Origin: Porphyromonas canoris | GTDB lineage: Bacteria > Bacteroidota > Bacteroidia > Bacteroidales > Porphyromonadaceae | Length of the DNA: 64,000 nt | Direction of reading: 5' to 3' | Assembly: GCF_000769115.1 (NCBI RefSeq) | Contig: NZ_JQZV01000013.1 | Coordinates: forward strand, 495,545-559,544 | In this document: one piece after another, positions 1-8,113 of the stretch | Layout: every line of letters begins with the position of its first letter | How positions within the stretch are numbered: the first letter of the stretch is position 1 | Position numbers and translations under genes: made by a program | The notes under the pieces: model-generated | The model's input: the letters and a program-made list of their open reading frames with translations, nothing else | What the model was told of the DNA's origin: nothing | The model's database searches: none

Positions 1-1056
1 GAGCAAAGGATAACCGCCATGACAGCTGTAAACGGTGTTAGGCGTGATGACATTCTCAGCCAAAAAGACTGCTCCCTGTGCCAGTTTGAAGGTAGATCCG
101 GGAGGATAAGTTCCCATAATCGCTCTATTAAAGAGCGGCTTATGAGTATCTTTGGCTAACAGATTGTGATTCTTACCTCTCTCTTTGCCTACAAGCATAC
201 CGGGGTTGAAGGATGGAGCCGAAACCATACAGCGTACAAGCCCTGTCTCAGGCTCGATCATTACTATTGCTCCTCGCTTTCCCAGCATCAGTTTCTCGCC
301 GTATGCTTGGAGTTCTATATCGAGTCCGAGATGCAGGTCATGCCCTGAGACCACCTCTTTATCCAACTCCCCGTTTTTATATTTCCCTTGTATGCGACCT
401 TTGGAGTCTCTAAGAAGAACTTCTACTCCTTTTATGCCTCTCAGTATTTTCTCATAGCTCGCCTCCAATCCGGTACGACCGGAATAGTCTCCCGGAATAT
501 AGTAGGGGTCTCGCTCTATATCTTCGGGTTGAACTTCGCCTATGGAGCCAAGAATGAGAGCGGCAACAGGCTGATTGTAATCTCGAACGGTACGACTCTC
601 TATACTGAATCCGGGAAAACGATACAGCTTTTCTTGTAGCAGCGCAACCTCTTGATCCGAGATTTGTGAGATAAGGAGCTGAGGAAGAAAAGGGGTATAA
701 CCTCTGTTTTTTTTCTTATCTCGGATCTCCACAAAACGTTGAGCAATATACTCCGGCTCGACATTCAGTATCCGTGCAAGCTCCAACGTATCGAAAGGAG
801 TAACCTCTTTGGTTACAACCATGATATTCGATGAGGACTTATTATACACCACAAGCTTTCCTTTGGCATCGTATATCATTCCACGCGACGGGTGGATTAT
901 CTTTTCGTAGAAAGCATTACCGTCTGCTTTTATCTTGTACTCATCGGAGAGAAGCTGCAGATAAAACAGACGATATATAAAGAACAGGATGACCAGAGTA
1001 AACCCCAGCCCTATGTACACCTTACGGATGGCAAATCTGGGATTTGACTTTCTCAT
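1..1056 (-). CDS. mrdA: Penicillin-binding protein 2 (elongation transpeptidase), C-terminus outside window
   Basis: This is the peptidoglycan transpeptidase of the elongation (rod) complex in the inner membrane. The visible 352 residues begin with MRKSNPRFAIRK, followed by one membrane anchor (about residues 13-36), the dimerisation/pedestal region, and the start of the transpeptidase domain. The active-site SxxK motif is visible as PGSTFK, with Ser at about residue 321. The SxN and KTG motifs lie beyond the left edge, so the gene is cut by the window, not broken. The ATG shares ATGA with the mreD stop (4-base overlap), which points to translational coupling. Its place after mreBCD is the usual arrangement in Bacteroidota, where rodA normally follows. 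Confidence 0.93.
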   Translation of the reverse strand, partial: MRKSNPRFAIRKVYIGLGFTLVILFFIYRLFYLQLLSDEYKIKADGNAFYEKIIHPSRGMIYDAKGKLVVYNKSSSNIMVVTKEVTPFDTLELARILNVEPEYIAQRFVEIRDKKKNRGYTPFLPQLLISQISDQEVALLQEKLYRFPGFSIESRTVRDYNQPVAALILGSIGEVQPEDIERDPYYIPGDYSGRTGLEASYEKILRGIKGVEVLLRDSKGRIQGKYKNGELDKEVVSGHDLHLGLDIELQAYGEKLMLGKRGAIVMIEPETGLVRCMVSAPSFNPGMLVGKERGKNHNLLAKDTHKPLFNRAIMGTYPPGSTFKLAQGAVFLAENVITPNTVYSCHGGYPLL

Positions 1057-1574
1057 TTCAGCTTGTTAGCTCTGGTATTGAAGTAGTGGAAGATAAGAGT
1101 AACGAGAATACTCAGAAGTGATGTCCCTATAATATAGGGCGGCAGATGGGAAAACATGTAGACAGAGAATGCTTCCGTAAAAAGGGTGAGAGACACAAGC
1201 AGAGTAACAAAGAAGAGAAGGTATAAAAGATACCCCGTCAGCTTTAAGCTTTTTGTATCAGGCCTTCCTGTCCCTTCTTCCAACTCCTCTTCATCCATAA
1301 AGATGAGCAGGAACGGTCTGCGCAGAAATGCCACAATGGTTGCGGCAAACATGTTTATCCCCATGGTATTCATGAATACATCCAACAGCAGTCCGGCAAG
1401 AGAAGCTGAAAGGATAATGCTCCAGCGCGGTAGTTTTACACTGGCCGAGAATATGGGATAGAGATAGACCAAAGGGAGTGCATACTGATACACTCTGATA
1501 TGATTGAAGAACAGAGCTTGAAGCAGCACAAACAGCAGCAGCTGAAGAAGCAGAAGTGAGATTTTTCGCCACAT
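1053..1574 (-). CDS. mreD: Rod shape-determining protein MreD
   Basis: A small polytopic inner-membrane protein of 173 residues that links MreC and MreB to the wall-elongation enzymes. The sequence is almost wholly hydrophobic, with about five membrane segments starting at residue 5 (runs of Leu and Phe), interrupted by a charged loop near residues 90-105 containing DEEELEEG. Primary sequence is poorly conserved in this family, so the call rests on size, topology and position between mreC and mrdA. It starts with ATG, 18 bases after the mreC stop, and its stop overlaps the start of mrdA. Confidence 0.9.
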   Translation of the reverse strand: MWRKISLLLLQLLLFVLLQALFFNHIRVYQYALPLVYLYPIFSASVKLPRWSIILSASLAGLLLDVFMNTMGINMFAATIVAFLRRPFLLIFMDEEELEEGTGRPDTKSLKLTGYLLYLLFFVTLLVSLTLFTEAFSVYMFSHLPPYIIGTSLLSILVTLIFHYFNTRANKLK

Positions 1575-1592
1575 TTCACGAAAAGCTTTATC

Positions 1593-2444
1593 CTATTTGA
1601 TAGAAACCTTATCCAGGCTATCCCTCTCAAACTTGTGTATATTCTCCACCATATATACGTATCGGAGTCTCTCGAAATCGGTAGCCAACTTTACCCGAAG
1701 AGATAGGAAGTTGTCATCCGTGGACTTGGTCTCTCCCTCCACGATACCGACAAAGAGACCTTTCGGAAAGATTGTGGAGTAACCACTTGTCAGCACCGTA
1801 TCTCCGGGTGTATAGGAAAGATGTTTGGGCAATCTGGTAAGCACGGAGTGTGTCAAATCTTCTCCATCCCATTGAAGACTACCCAAATACTCCTGATTGG
1901 AAAGTTTACAACTCAGAGAGAAAGAGTTATTGATCAAAGGAAGTACTTTGGAAAAATGTGTTCCAACAGCCACAACAGATCCCACAACTCCCTTGGTTGA
2001 AAGAACGCCCATATCGAGTTTGACCCCATCCCGACTACCTTTATTTATTGTAAGATAGATTGTCTTGGTGAGGTTTGTATGCCCCACCACTTCGGCAACA
2101 GAGTACTCAAAATCGGATGCCGGATTCTCTTCCGTTGCAAAGACCGTATTATACGAAAGGCTGTCTACCTTATATCGCTCTATGGTTGCATTCAGTTTCA
2201 GCAGCTCTTTCTCCAGTTCAGCATTGGAACGCATCAGCTCCAAGTTTGCATCATGCAGCCCTCTATACTTATCGAACTCCCCTTTATAAGACATGACATA
2301 CCCTACCAGCCGGTTAGATGTGCCGAAGAGAACACTTCCGTGGTAGTTGTTTCTGTTATACATCAACGTCACTGCTATGATCTCAAGAAGAACAAACAGC
2401 AAGACATGTATATTTCTCCTTAGGAGTTCAAAGAGTTTATGCAC
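1593..2444 (-). CDS. mreC: Rod shape-determining protein MreC
   Basis: A bitopic inner-membrane protein (283 residues) whose periplasmic part organises PBP2 and the elongation complex. There is one N-terminal membrane segment at about residues 12-29, then a coiled-coil stretch (about 60-95, with LELMRSNAELEKELLKL) and the two beta-barrel domains typical of MreC, including the conserved stretch around VGSVVAVGTHFSKVLPL. The only start codon available after the mreB stop is GTG at 2444; no in-frame ATG lies in the 24-base gap. Length agrees with the family. Confidence 0.93.
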   Translation of the reverse strand: MHKLFELLRRNIHVLLFVLLEIIAVTLMYNRNNYHGSVLFGTSNRLVGYVMSYKGEFDKYRGLHDANLELMRSNAELEKELLKLNATIERYKVDSLSYNTVFATEENPASDFEYSVAEVVGHTNLTKTIYLTINKGSRDGVKLDMGVLSTKGVVGSVVAVGTHFSKVLPLINNSFSLSCKLSNQEYLGSLQWDGEDLTHSVLTRLPKHLSYTPGDTVLTSGYSTIFPKGLFVGIVEGETKSTDDNFLSLRVKLATDFERLRYVYMVENIHKFERDSLDKVSIK

Positions 2445-2468
2445 TTCGGAGCAGAGGCTTTATTCCGC

Positions 2469-3488
2469 TTACTTTATAAGCAGTCTGTATTTGCTTGTGT
2501 TCTTAAGAGCTTCGTATGTCCCCATGGAAACCATGTGAAGAGGATCTTCCGCCACATGGAAAGGTATCTTGAACTTGTTGGAGAAACGTTTGTCCAATCC
2601 CTTGATAAGAGCACCACCGCCTGCAAGATAGACTCCGTTGCGAACGATGTCTGCATACAGCTCAGGCGCAGTGTTGTCAAGAGCATTCTCTATGGCGGTT
2701 TCTATTTTCAGTATGGACTTTTCCCAACATTCGGCAATATCCTTGTGGCTCACCTTTATGATCTTCGGAAGTATGCCTACCTGATCTTGTCCGCACACCT
2801 CAAACTCTTCGGGCGGATTTTCAAGGTTGATCAAAGCAGAGCCGACACTCTTCTTGATCTGTTCTGCCGTACGTTCACCTATCCTCATATTGTGTTCCGT
2901 CTTCATGAAGTTCACTATATCGTTCGTGAGCTCATCACCGGCAACCTTTATGGACTTATTGGAAACGATACCACCGAGAGATATTACGGCAATTTCGGTA
3001 GTACCCCCACCTATATCCACTACCATGTTACCCATCGGATCCAGAACGTTCAGTCCTATTCCTATTGCTGCTGCCATTGGTTCGTGTATCAGATACACCT
3101 CATTGGCGCCGGCTTTCTCTGCAGCCTCCTTTACGGCTCGGACCTCCACGTCGGTACTGCCGGAAGGGATACAGATGACGATCTTCAAAGATCTTGGAAG
3201 AAATCCTCTTCCCGGAATAGCCTTTCTGATCAGTTCGCGTATCATCACCTGACACGCTTCCAAGTCTGCCACCACACCGTCTCTCAAGGGACGAATGGAA
3301 CGCAGATCGTTATTCTCCTTTTCAAAGTTGCTGTAAGCCATATCTCCCACAGCCTCCACTTTGTCTGTCTTCTTATTGATCGTGACATAGGAGGGCTGAT
3401 CCACCACCACCTTTCCATCATGAATGATGACGGTATTAGCAGTCCCCAAGTCCATAGCCAACTCATGTTTGAATGAAAAAAAGCCCAT
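2469..3488 (-). CDS. mreB: Rod shape-determining protein MreB (bacterial actin)
   Basis: The actin-like ATPase that forms membrane-bound filaments and directs lateral wall synthesis. All actin-fold nucleotide motifs are visible: phosphate-1 DLGTANT at residues 13-19, phosphate-2 DIGGGTTEIAV in the middle, and the adenosine motif GVYLAGGGALIKGL near the C-terminus. Length (339 residues) is normal. It begins with ATG 42 bases after the purH stop. No promoter of the TAnnTTTG type is evident in that gap, so transcription from the purH promoter is likely. Confidence 0.97.
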   Translation of the reverse strand: MGFFSFKHELAMDLGTANTVIIHDGKVVVDQPSYVTINKKTDKVEAVGDMAYSNFEKENNDLRSIRPLRDGVVADLEACQVMIRELIRKAIPGRGFLPRSLKIVICIPSGSTDVEVRAVKEAAEKAGANEVYLIHEPMAAAIGIGLNVLDPMGNMVVDIGGGTTEIAVISLGGIVSNKSIKVAGDELTNDIVNFMKTEHNMRIGERTAEQIKKSVGSALINLENPPEEFEVCGQDQVGILPKIIKVSHKDIAECWEKSILKIETAIENALDNTAPELYADIVRNGVYLAGGGALIKGLDKRFSNKFKIPFHVAEDPLHMVSMGTYEALKNTSKYRLLIK

Positions 3489-3530
3489 ATCTTTTCTCTG
3501 TGTCTGTGTATTCTTGTTATTCTTTTCCTT

Positions 3531-5042
3531 TTAATGCTTGAAATGCCTTGTTCCGGTAAAGCACATGGCTATACCGAAGTTGTTGCAGGCAGCCACCGAC
3601 TCTTCGTCTCTGACAGAGCCTCCGGGTTGTATGATTGCTGTTATGCCGGCTTTGTGAGCCTCTTCCACGCAGTCGCTAAACGGAAAGAACGCATCCGAAG
3701 CCAGTACAGCCCCTTGCAAAGAGAAGCCGAAGCGCTCCGCTTTCTCTATTGCCTGTTTCAGCGAATCTATTCTTGAAGTTTGTCCGACACCTGCGGCATA
3801 CAGCTGTCCGTCTTTAGCCAAAACTATTGCATTGCTCTTACAGTGCTTAACAATCTTGTTGGCAAAGAGCATATCCCTTATTTCCGCTTCCGTCGGTTGC
3901 TTCTCTGTTACGGTCCTGCAATCTTCTTCGCTTTGAGAAGAGCAGTTTCTCTCTTGTACGAGAGTACCATTGAGGCAGGTGCGAAGCAGATGGTCTTGAA
4001 GCGTAGAGTGTTCTTTGCGTTCCAAAATGATTCTGTTCTTTTTCTCCCTAAGAGTGTTCAGAGCCTCTTCGGAGTATTTGGGAGCAACGATCACCTCAAA
4101 AAAGAGTTTGCCTATCTCCTCTGCGGCGGAGAGGTCTACCTCTCTGTTGGTTACGAGTATGCCTCCGAATGCAGAGAGCGGATCGCAAGAGAGTGCTCTC
4201 ATATAGGCATCTCTGACATTTTCGCCTGTTGCCAATCCGCAGGGGTTATTGTGTTTCAGTATGGCAAAAGCCGGTTCTGCACTGAACTCCTCTATGATCC
4301 CGACAGCAGCATCTATGTCGAGAAGATTATTGTAGGACAACTCTTTCCCGTTGTGTTTGGTAAAAAACGCATCAATATCTCCTCTAAAGCTCGCCTTTTG
4401 ATGAGGGTTCTCTCCATATCTCAAAGGCATGGACTCCTCAACGCTTTCCCCTGCGAGGTAAGACGCAATGGCTCCATCATACATGGCAGAGAGCTTAAAC
4501 CCTTCTGTTGCCAGGGCACGTCTCTCCTCTTCCGAGGTTATGCCGCCACGTTCAAGGATGCCTTCTATCGTCTTGTAGTGTGCTATCGAAGGGCAGAGTA
4601 CGACATCCGCATAGTTTTTTGCAGCAGCCCGTATCAAAGAGATACCGCCTATGTCTATCTTCTCTATGATGGCTTGATGCTCCGCACCGCTCTTTACCGT
4701 ATCGACAAACGGATAGAGATCCACGATCACCAGATCTATGTGCGGGATCTGGTACATTGCACACTGCTTGTCATCATCGGCATTGGAACGTCTTGCCAGT
4801 ATCCCACCCATAATGCTTGGGTGAAGAGTCTTCACTCGTCCGCCAAAGATCGAGGGGTAATTGGTCAACTCTTCCACCGGAGTGCAGGAATAGCCCAAGC
4901 GTTTGATATACTCCTCCGTTCCCCCTGTGGAGACGATCTCTATATCGAGAGCGTTCAGCTTGGCGAGAATGACATCCAAGTGATCCTTGTGATACACCGA
5001 TATCAGTGCCTTCTTGATTTTTCTTGCGTTCTTTACTTCCAT
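3531..5042 (-). CDS. purH: Bifunctional AICAR formyltransferase / IMP cyclohydrolase
   Basis: Catalyses the last two steps of IMP synthesis in the cytoplasm: formyl transfer to AICAR and ring closure. The N-terminal MGS-like cyclohydrolase domain begins KIKKALISVYHK and contains STGGTEEYIKRLG and GRVKTLHPSIMGG. The C-terminal AICAR transformylase domain contains KHNNPCG and ends in TGTRHFKH. I place the start at the ATG at 5042 (503 residues). A GTG 16 codons upstream is in frame, but it overlaps the -7 element of the purH promoter (5090-5097), so it cannot be the translated start of that transcript. The mre genes follow in the same direction. Confidence 0.95.
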   Translation of the reverse strand: MEVKNARKIKKALISVYHKDHLDVILAKLNALDIEIVSTGGTEEYIKRLGYSCTPVEELTNYPSIFGGRVKTLHPSIMGGILARRSNADDDKQCAMYQIPHIDLVIVDLYPFVDTVKSGAEHQAIIEKIDIGGISLIRAAAKNYADVVLCPSIAHYKTIEGILERGGITSEEERRALATEGFKLSAMYDGAIASYLAGESVEESMPLRYGENPHQKASFRGDIDAFFTKHNGKELSYNNLLDIDAAVGIIEEFSAEPAFAILKHNNPCGLATGENVRDAYMRALSCDPLSAFGGILVTNREVDLSAAEEIGKLFFEVIVAPKYSEEALNTLREKKNRIILERKEHSTLQDHLLRTCLNGTLVQERNCSSQSEEDCRTVTEKQPTEAEIRDMLFANKIVKHCKSNAIVLAKDGQLYAAGVGQTSRIDSLKQAIEKAERFGFSLQGAVLASDAFFPFSDCVEEAHKAGITAIIQPGGSVRDEESVAACNNFGIAMCFTGTRHFKH

Positions 5043-5089
5043 CTGTTCTGTGTACGGTATCGGGATAAACTTTTCTTTTATCTGAACCA

Positions 5090-5119
5090 CAAATATAGCT
5101 ATTTATCAGCAGAGTTCAA
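5090..5119 (-). promoter_or_regulatory. Promoter of the purH-mre operon
   Basis: On the minus strand TTG (5117-5119) is followed after exactly 19 bases by TATATTTG (5090-5097). This matches the Bacteroidota primary-sigma promoter (TTG at -33, TAnnTTTG at -7). Transcription should begin a few bases downstream, giving a leader of about 40 bases to the ATG at 5042. The rest of 5120-5323, between purH and the next promoter, shows nothing I can recognise. Confidence 0.75.
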
Positions 5120-5323
5120 CACCGAATAAACACTAAATACCATTCAAAAGAGAGGGGTGAAAACGCTTATTATCCTAAGAGATCTTAACGATGCCCAATA
5201 ATGGCTTGAGCAGATCTGTTTTTTGATGAAAAGAGATCCCTGTAATCGTATCACGATACCCCTAAAACAGGTCAAAATCTTTACTCTGAATGGTATAAAG
5301 TGCAGTAGTCGGAAAAATATTTT

Positions 5324-5331
5324 TACCTTTG
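5324..5331 (+). promoter_or_regulatory. Probable -7 element before the acidic-protein gene
   Basis: TACCTTTG fits the Bacteroidota -7 consensus. No clear TTG lies 19-20 bases upstream. The surroundings (AAAAATATT before it, GTCTTGTACAAAATAT after it) resemble the TACCTTTG site at 53463, which has AAAAATATTTACC before and GTCGTATAC after. Confidence 0.5.
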
Positions 5332-5386
5332 TCTTGTACAAAATATCGTAAATAACGAGAGACAACCATCCCAATACGAGTAAAAT

Positions 5387-5716
5387 ATGAAGACATACGA
5401 TGACGACGAAATGGTCAATTACATCTTGACCCATGCCACTTCCGAGGAGTTGCGACAGTTGGATGATGACAAGATCATCTATCTTACCGATTTGGTGGAT
5501 GAGTTTTTGGAGTCTCGCGGTTACTTTGATGAGGAGGATCCGGATCTTGAAGCGCTGGAGGATATTCTCTCTTTGAAGAATACGGAGTTGTACGATTTTG
5601 TTGTTAAAAACATAAAGAGGGACGACTTTGAAGACTTTCCCCTCTCTCCCGAATCATTTAAAGAGTTTTTGGCTTTGGACGATGATTATCGGGATACACT
5701 CGAAGACGAGGAGTAA
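5387..5716 (+). CDS. Small highly acidic protein of unknown function
   Basis: A 109-residue cytoplasmic protein with no signal peptide or membrane segment. It is extraordinarily rich in Asp and Glu (for example MKTYDDDEMVNYI at the start and ALDDDYRDTLEDEE at the end), predicted helical, with few basic residues. I do not recognise a named family. A TACCTTTG promoter lies 56 bases upstream and the OmpA-like lipoprotein gene follows after 71 bases in the same direction. The strong coding bias and clean ATG make it a real gene. An antisense reading of the same area is not credible. Confidence 0.8.
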   Translation: MKTYDDDEMVNYILTHATSEELRQLDDDKIIYLTDLVDEFLESRGYFDEEDPDLEALEDILSLKNTELYDFVVKNIKRDDFEDFPLSPESFKEFLALDDDYRDTLEDEE

Positions 5717-5787
5717 CAGATAGAAGAAAAATAGCCCCGAAGAGCCATCTCTTCGGTATTTGATAATCCTAAAAGAGAATATAAAGC

Positions 5788-6462
5788 ATGAAAAATCTGA
5801 AATCTATTGTAGGCGTTTCTTGCCTTGCTACGGCTCTGATGTTTAGCGGTTGTGGCGCAAATAATATGGTGAAAGGTACAAGTATTGGCTCCGGAGCAGG
5901 TGCGGCTGTTGGTGCGGGCATTGGTAAAGTTGCCGGGAACACGGGTGTAGGTGCCATTATCGGTGCTGTCGTCGGAGGTGTTGCGGGTGGACTTATCGGC
6001 AAGCAGATGGATAAGCAAAAGAAAGAGTTGGAACAGGTGATACCCGAAGCAAAGGTAGAGACCGTGAACAACGGGGAAGCGATCCGTGTTACATTCGATA
6101 GCGGCATTCTGTTTCCTACCAACTCCAGCACTCTTAACGCTGCTTCCAAGACTGCCCTTGCCCGTTTTGCTGCCAACATGAAAGAGCACCCCGATACCGA
6201 TATACGTATTGTGGGACATACCGATAATACAGGTAGAGCGGAGTATAATCAGAAACTTTCCGAAAAGCGTGCACTAAGTGTGTTCAACTTTTTGGTGTCT
6301 CAGGGTATCGCTTCCGGTCGTATCAACTCTTACGGAGTAGGACTGACTCAACCGATTGCCGATAACAGCACAGTGGAAGGTCGCGCTCAAAACCGCCGTG
6401 TAGAGGTGTTTATCCTCCCTAATGCAAAGATGATCGAAGAAGCGAAGAGCGGAAAACTATAA
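5788..6462 (+). CDS. OmpA-family lipoprotein with glycine-zipper segment
   Basis: A 224-residue outer-membrane lipoprotein that should tether the membrane to peptidoglycan. The lipobox FSGC gives lipidation at Cys22. Residues about 30-70 are a glycine zipper (GSGAGAAVGAGIGK, then IIGAVVGGVAGGLIG), a membrane-inserting motif. The C-terminal half is an OmpA-like peptidoglycan-binding domain with VGHTDNTG and NRRVEVFI, which hold the Asp and Arg that bind diaminopimelate. The arrangement matches the YiaD-type of OmpA lipoproteins. A strong terminator follows immediately. Confidence 0.92.
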   Translation: MKNLKSIVGVSCLATALMFSGCGANNMVKGTSIGSGAGAAVGAGIGKVAGNTGVGAIIGAVVGGVAGGLIGKQMDKQKKELEQVIPEAKVETVNNGEAIRVTFDSGILFPTNSSTLNAASKTALARFAANMKEHPDTDIRIVGHTDNTGRAEYNQKLSEKRALSVFNFLVSQGIASGRINSYGVGLTQPIADNSTVEGRAQNRRVEVFILPNAKMIEEAKSGKL

Positions 6463-6490
6463 TCTTCCGTTCCGACCATTAGAATAGATA

Positions 6491-6535
6491 AAAGGCTGTA
6501 ATGAAAGGGCAAACCTTCATTACAGCCTTTTTTTA
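6491..6535 (+). terminator. Rho-independent terminator after the OmpA-like gene
   Basis: A perfect 15-bp inverted repeat (6491-6505 with 6516-6530, core AAGGCTGTAATGAA) with a 10-base loop, ending in a run of seven T. The A-rich left side means it could also act on the other strand. Confidence 0.9.
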
Positions 6536-6706
6536 GTCGCTTTTATGAGAGTCCGGTAAATTCGTTACTTTTAGTCATCGTTATGGGGATTTGTTTTGTG
6601 ATAATGAAGCAGGACAAATTCTATCCATTAAAGTCTGCCCCAAGGGGGCATTCGATCCAAAATTTTTTATTCAACGCCGGCGTACCACTTTATTCCGATA
6701 AGAATC

Positions 6707-7198
6707 ATGCCCGATAGAGAAAAATATAAGATAAGAGAGATGAAGGAGGCAGAGTATTTTCTGCTGAAAGAGTTTCTGTACGAAGCTATTTTTATTCCGG
6801 AAGGTATAGCTCCTCCACCCAAGTCTATTGTAGAACATCCTCTGTTACAGATCTACATAGAAGATTTTGGAAGCAAGCCGGACGATAAATGTTTTGTGGC
6901 TGAAGCGGGTGGAAAAGTGGTGGGTGCGGTATGGGTTCGCATCATCGATGACTTCGGACATATAGACGATGATACTCCCTCTTTTTCAATCTCACTTTAC
7001 AAAGAGTACCGAAATCGTGGAATAGGTACCGAGATGATGAAACAAATGCTTGAATGGCTCGCTCAAAAAGGCTACAAGAAAGCGTCTCTTTCTGTTCAGA
7101 AAGCAAACTATGCTACGAAGCTCTACTTAAAAGTGGGGTTTGAGATTCTTGAAGAGAAAGGGGATGAGTATATCATGCTGTACAGGATAGAAAAGTGA
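6707..7198 (+). CDS. GNAT-family N-acetyltransferase
   Basis: A 163-residue cytoplasmic acetyltransferase using acetyl-CoA. The GNAT fold is visible: KYKIREMKEAEY at the N-terminus, FVAEAGGKVVGAVWVRI for beta-strands 2-4, the acetyl-CoA loop YRNRGIGTEMM (R/Q-x-x-G-x-G) at about residues 105-115, and the final SLSVQKANYATKLYLKVGF typical of motif B. The substrate cannot be told. The spacing to the next gene is short, so the two may be transcribed together. Confidence 0.9.
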   Translation: MPDREKYKIREMKEAEYFLLKEFLYEAIFIPEGIAPPPKSIVEHPLLQIYIEDFGSKPDDKCFVAEAGGKVVGAVWVRIIDDFGHIDDDTPSFSISLYKEYRNRGIGTEMMKQMLEWLAQKGYKKASLSVQKANYATKLYLKVGFEILEEKGDEYIMLYRIEK

Positions 7199-7312
7199 GA
7201 TTTTCGAGAGAAAGTTTTGGCAGAATGGTATTATGACATCGAAACCGGTTTCCTGATGAGTAAGATGAATGGAGAGAATAAAGATATAAAGAATAGAAAG
7301 GGCGCACGTTCT

Positions 7313-8095
7313 ATGAAAGAGATCCCTTCGGCTATTCTCAGAAAGCTGAATGCCGGAGAGATAGAAGCAGTTAATCTGACCGAAAGCCTGGCAATAGATC
7401 AAAAGAAACTGCTGGAGAACTTTCTTCTCCAAAATGGACGAACGGACTACTTGGAACCGATACTGAAAAGTGTGGATACCGCCGCTAAAATTTCGTATAA
7501 TACAATGAGTGAAATCATTGGTGAAGAGCTTTTGCTGCAAGCCGGAAAGCATGGAGACGAGCAGCTGTTTTCTCTTCTTCGTAATCATCTCTCCGATATG
7601 GTGCGTTGCTGGGCGGCATATTTTATCAGTAGGGATAAAGCGTTGAGCATTGCAGAGTTGTTGGAGAAGATAAAGCCATTTGCCGCAGATTCGCACTTCG
7701 GTGTGCGAGAGATTGCCTGGCTTTCCGTCAGACCTCGAATAGCCGAAGAGCTTCTTCCGAGTATAGAGATATTGTCCTCTTGGACTTCAAGTTTGGATGA
7801 AAATATCCGTCGATTTTCAACGGAATCAACGAGACCACGTGGCGTTTGGTGCAAGCATATTCCTCTCTTGAAGGAGTCGCCGGAGGTGGCTTTGCCGATT
7901 CTTGAACCATTGAAGTCGGACAGCTCAAAATATGTTCGGGATAGTGTCGGAAATTGGTTGAATGATGCGAGTAAGAGTAACCCGATATTTGTGCAAGAGA
8001 TTTGTACCCGTTGGTGTGCCGAAAGCGATACAAAAGAGACGCGATACATCGTTAAAAAGGCATTGAGGACATTGAGCAAAAAGAGCAATATTTGA
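7313..8095 (+). CDS. AlkC-like DNA alkylation-repair glycosylase
   Basis: A HEAT-repeat protein of about 260 residues related to the AlkC/AlkD DNA glycosylases, which remove alkylated purines such as 3-methyladenine. The most telling stretch is STRPRGVWCKHIPLL followed by LPILEPLKSDSSKYVRDSV and GNWLNDASK, which matches the conserved C-terminal part of the AlkC group. I start the protein at the ATG at 7313 (MKEIPSAILRKLNAGEI), because the upstream in-frame codons begin with TTG and read through sequence that looks non-coding. ATG at 7256 is a weaker alternative. A dispersed repeat element begins 18 bases after the stop. Confidence 0.8.
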   Translation: MKEIPSAILRKLNAGEIEAVNLTESLAIDQKKLLENFLLQNGRTDYLEPILKSVDTAAKISYNTMSEIIGEELLLQAGKHGDEQLFSLLRNHLSDMVRCWAAYFISRDKALSIAELLEKIKPFAADSHFGVREIAWLSVRPRIAEELLPSIEILSSWTSSLDENIRRFSTESTRPRGVWCKHIPLLKESPEVALPILEPLKSDSSKYVRDSVGNWLNDASKSNPIFVQEICTRWCAESDTKETRYIVKKALRTLSKKSNI

Positions 8096-8113
8096 GGGCA
8101 AAATCTCCGGTAC

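Noticed and set aside
2439..3476. 345-codon frame on the plus strand opposite mreB
   Set aside because: It mirrors the minus-strand mreB gene, whose actin motifs are unmistakable, and its translation is rich in Cys, His and Tyr with no family likeness.
3780..5129. 449-codon frame opposite purH
   Set aside because: Antisense shadow of purH; no domain likeness and no plausible start region.
5144..5434. 96-codon minus-strand frame between purH and the acidic-protein gene
   Set aside because: It overlaps the start of the acidic-protein gene and both promoters and shows no coding character.
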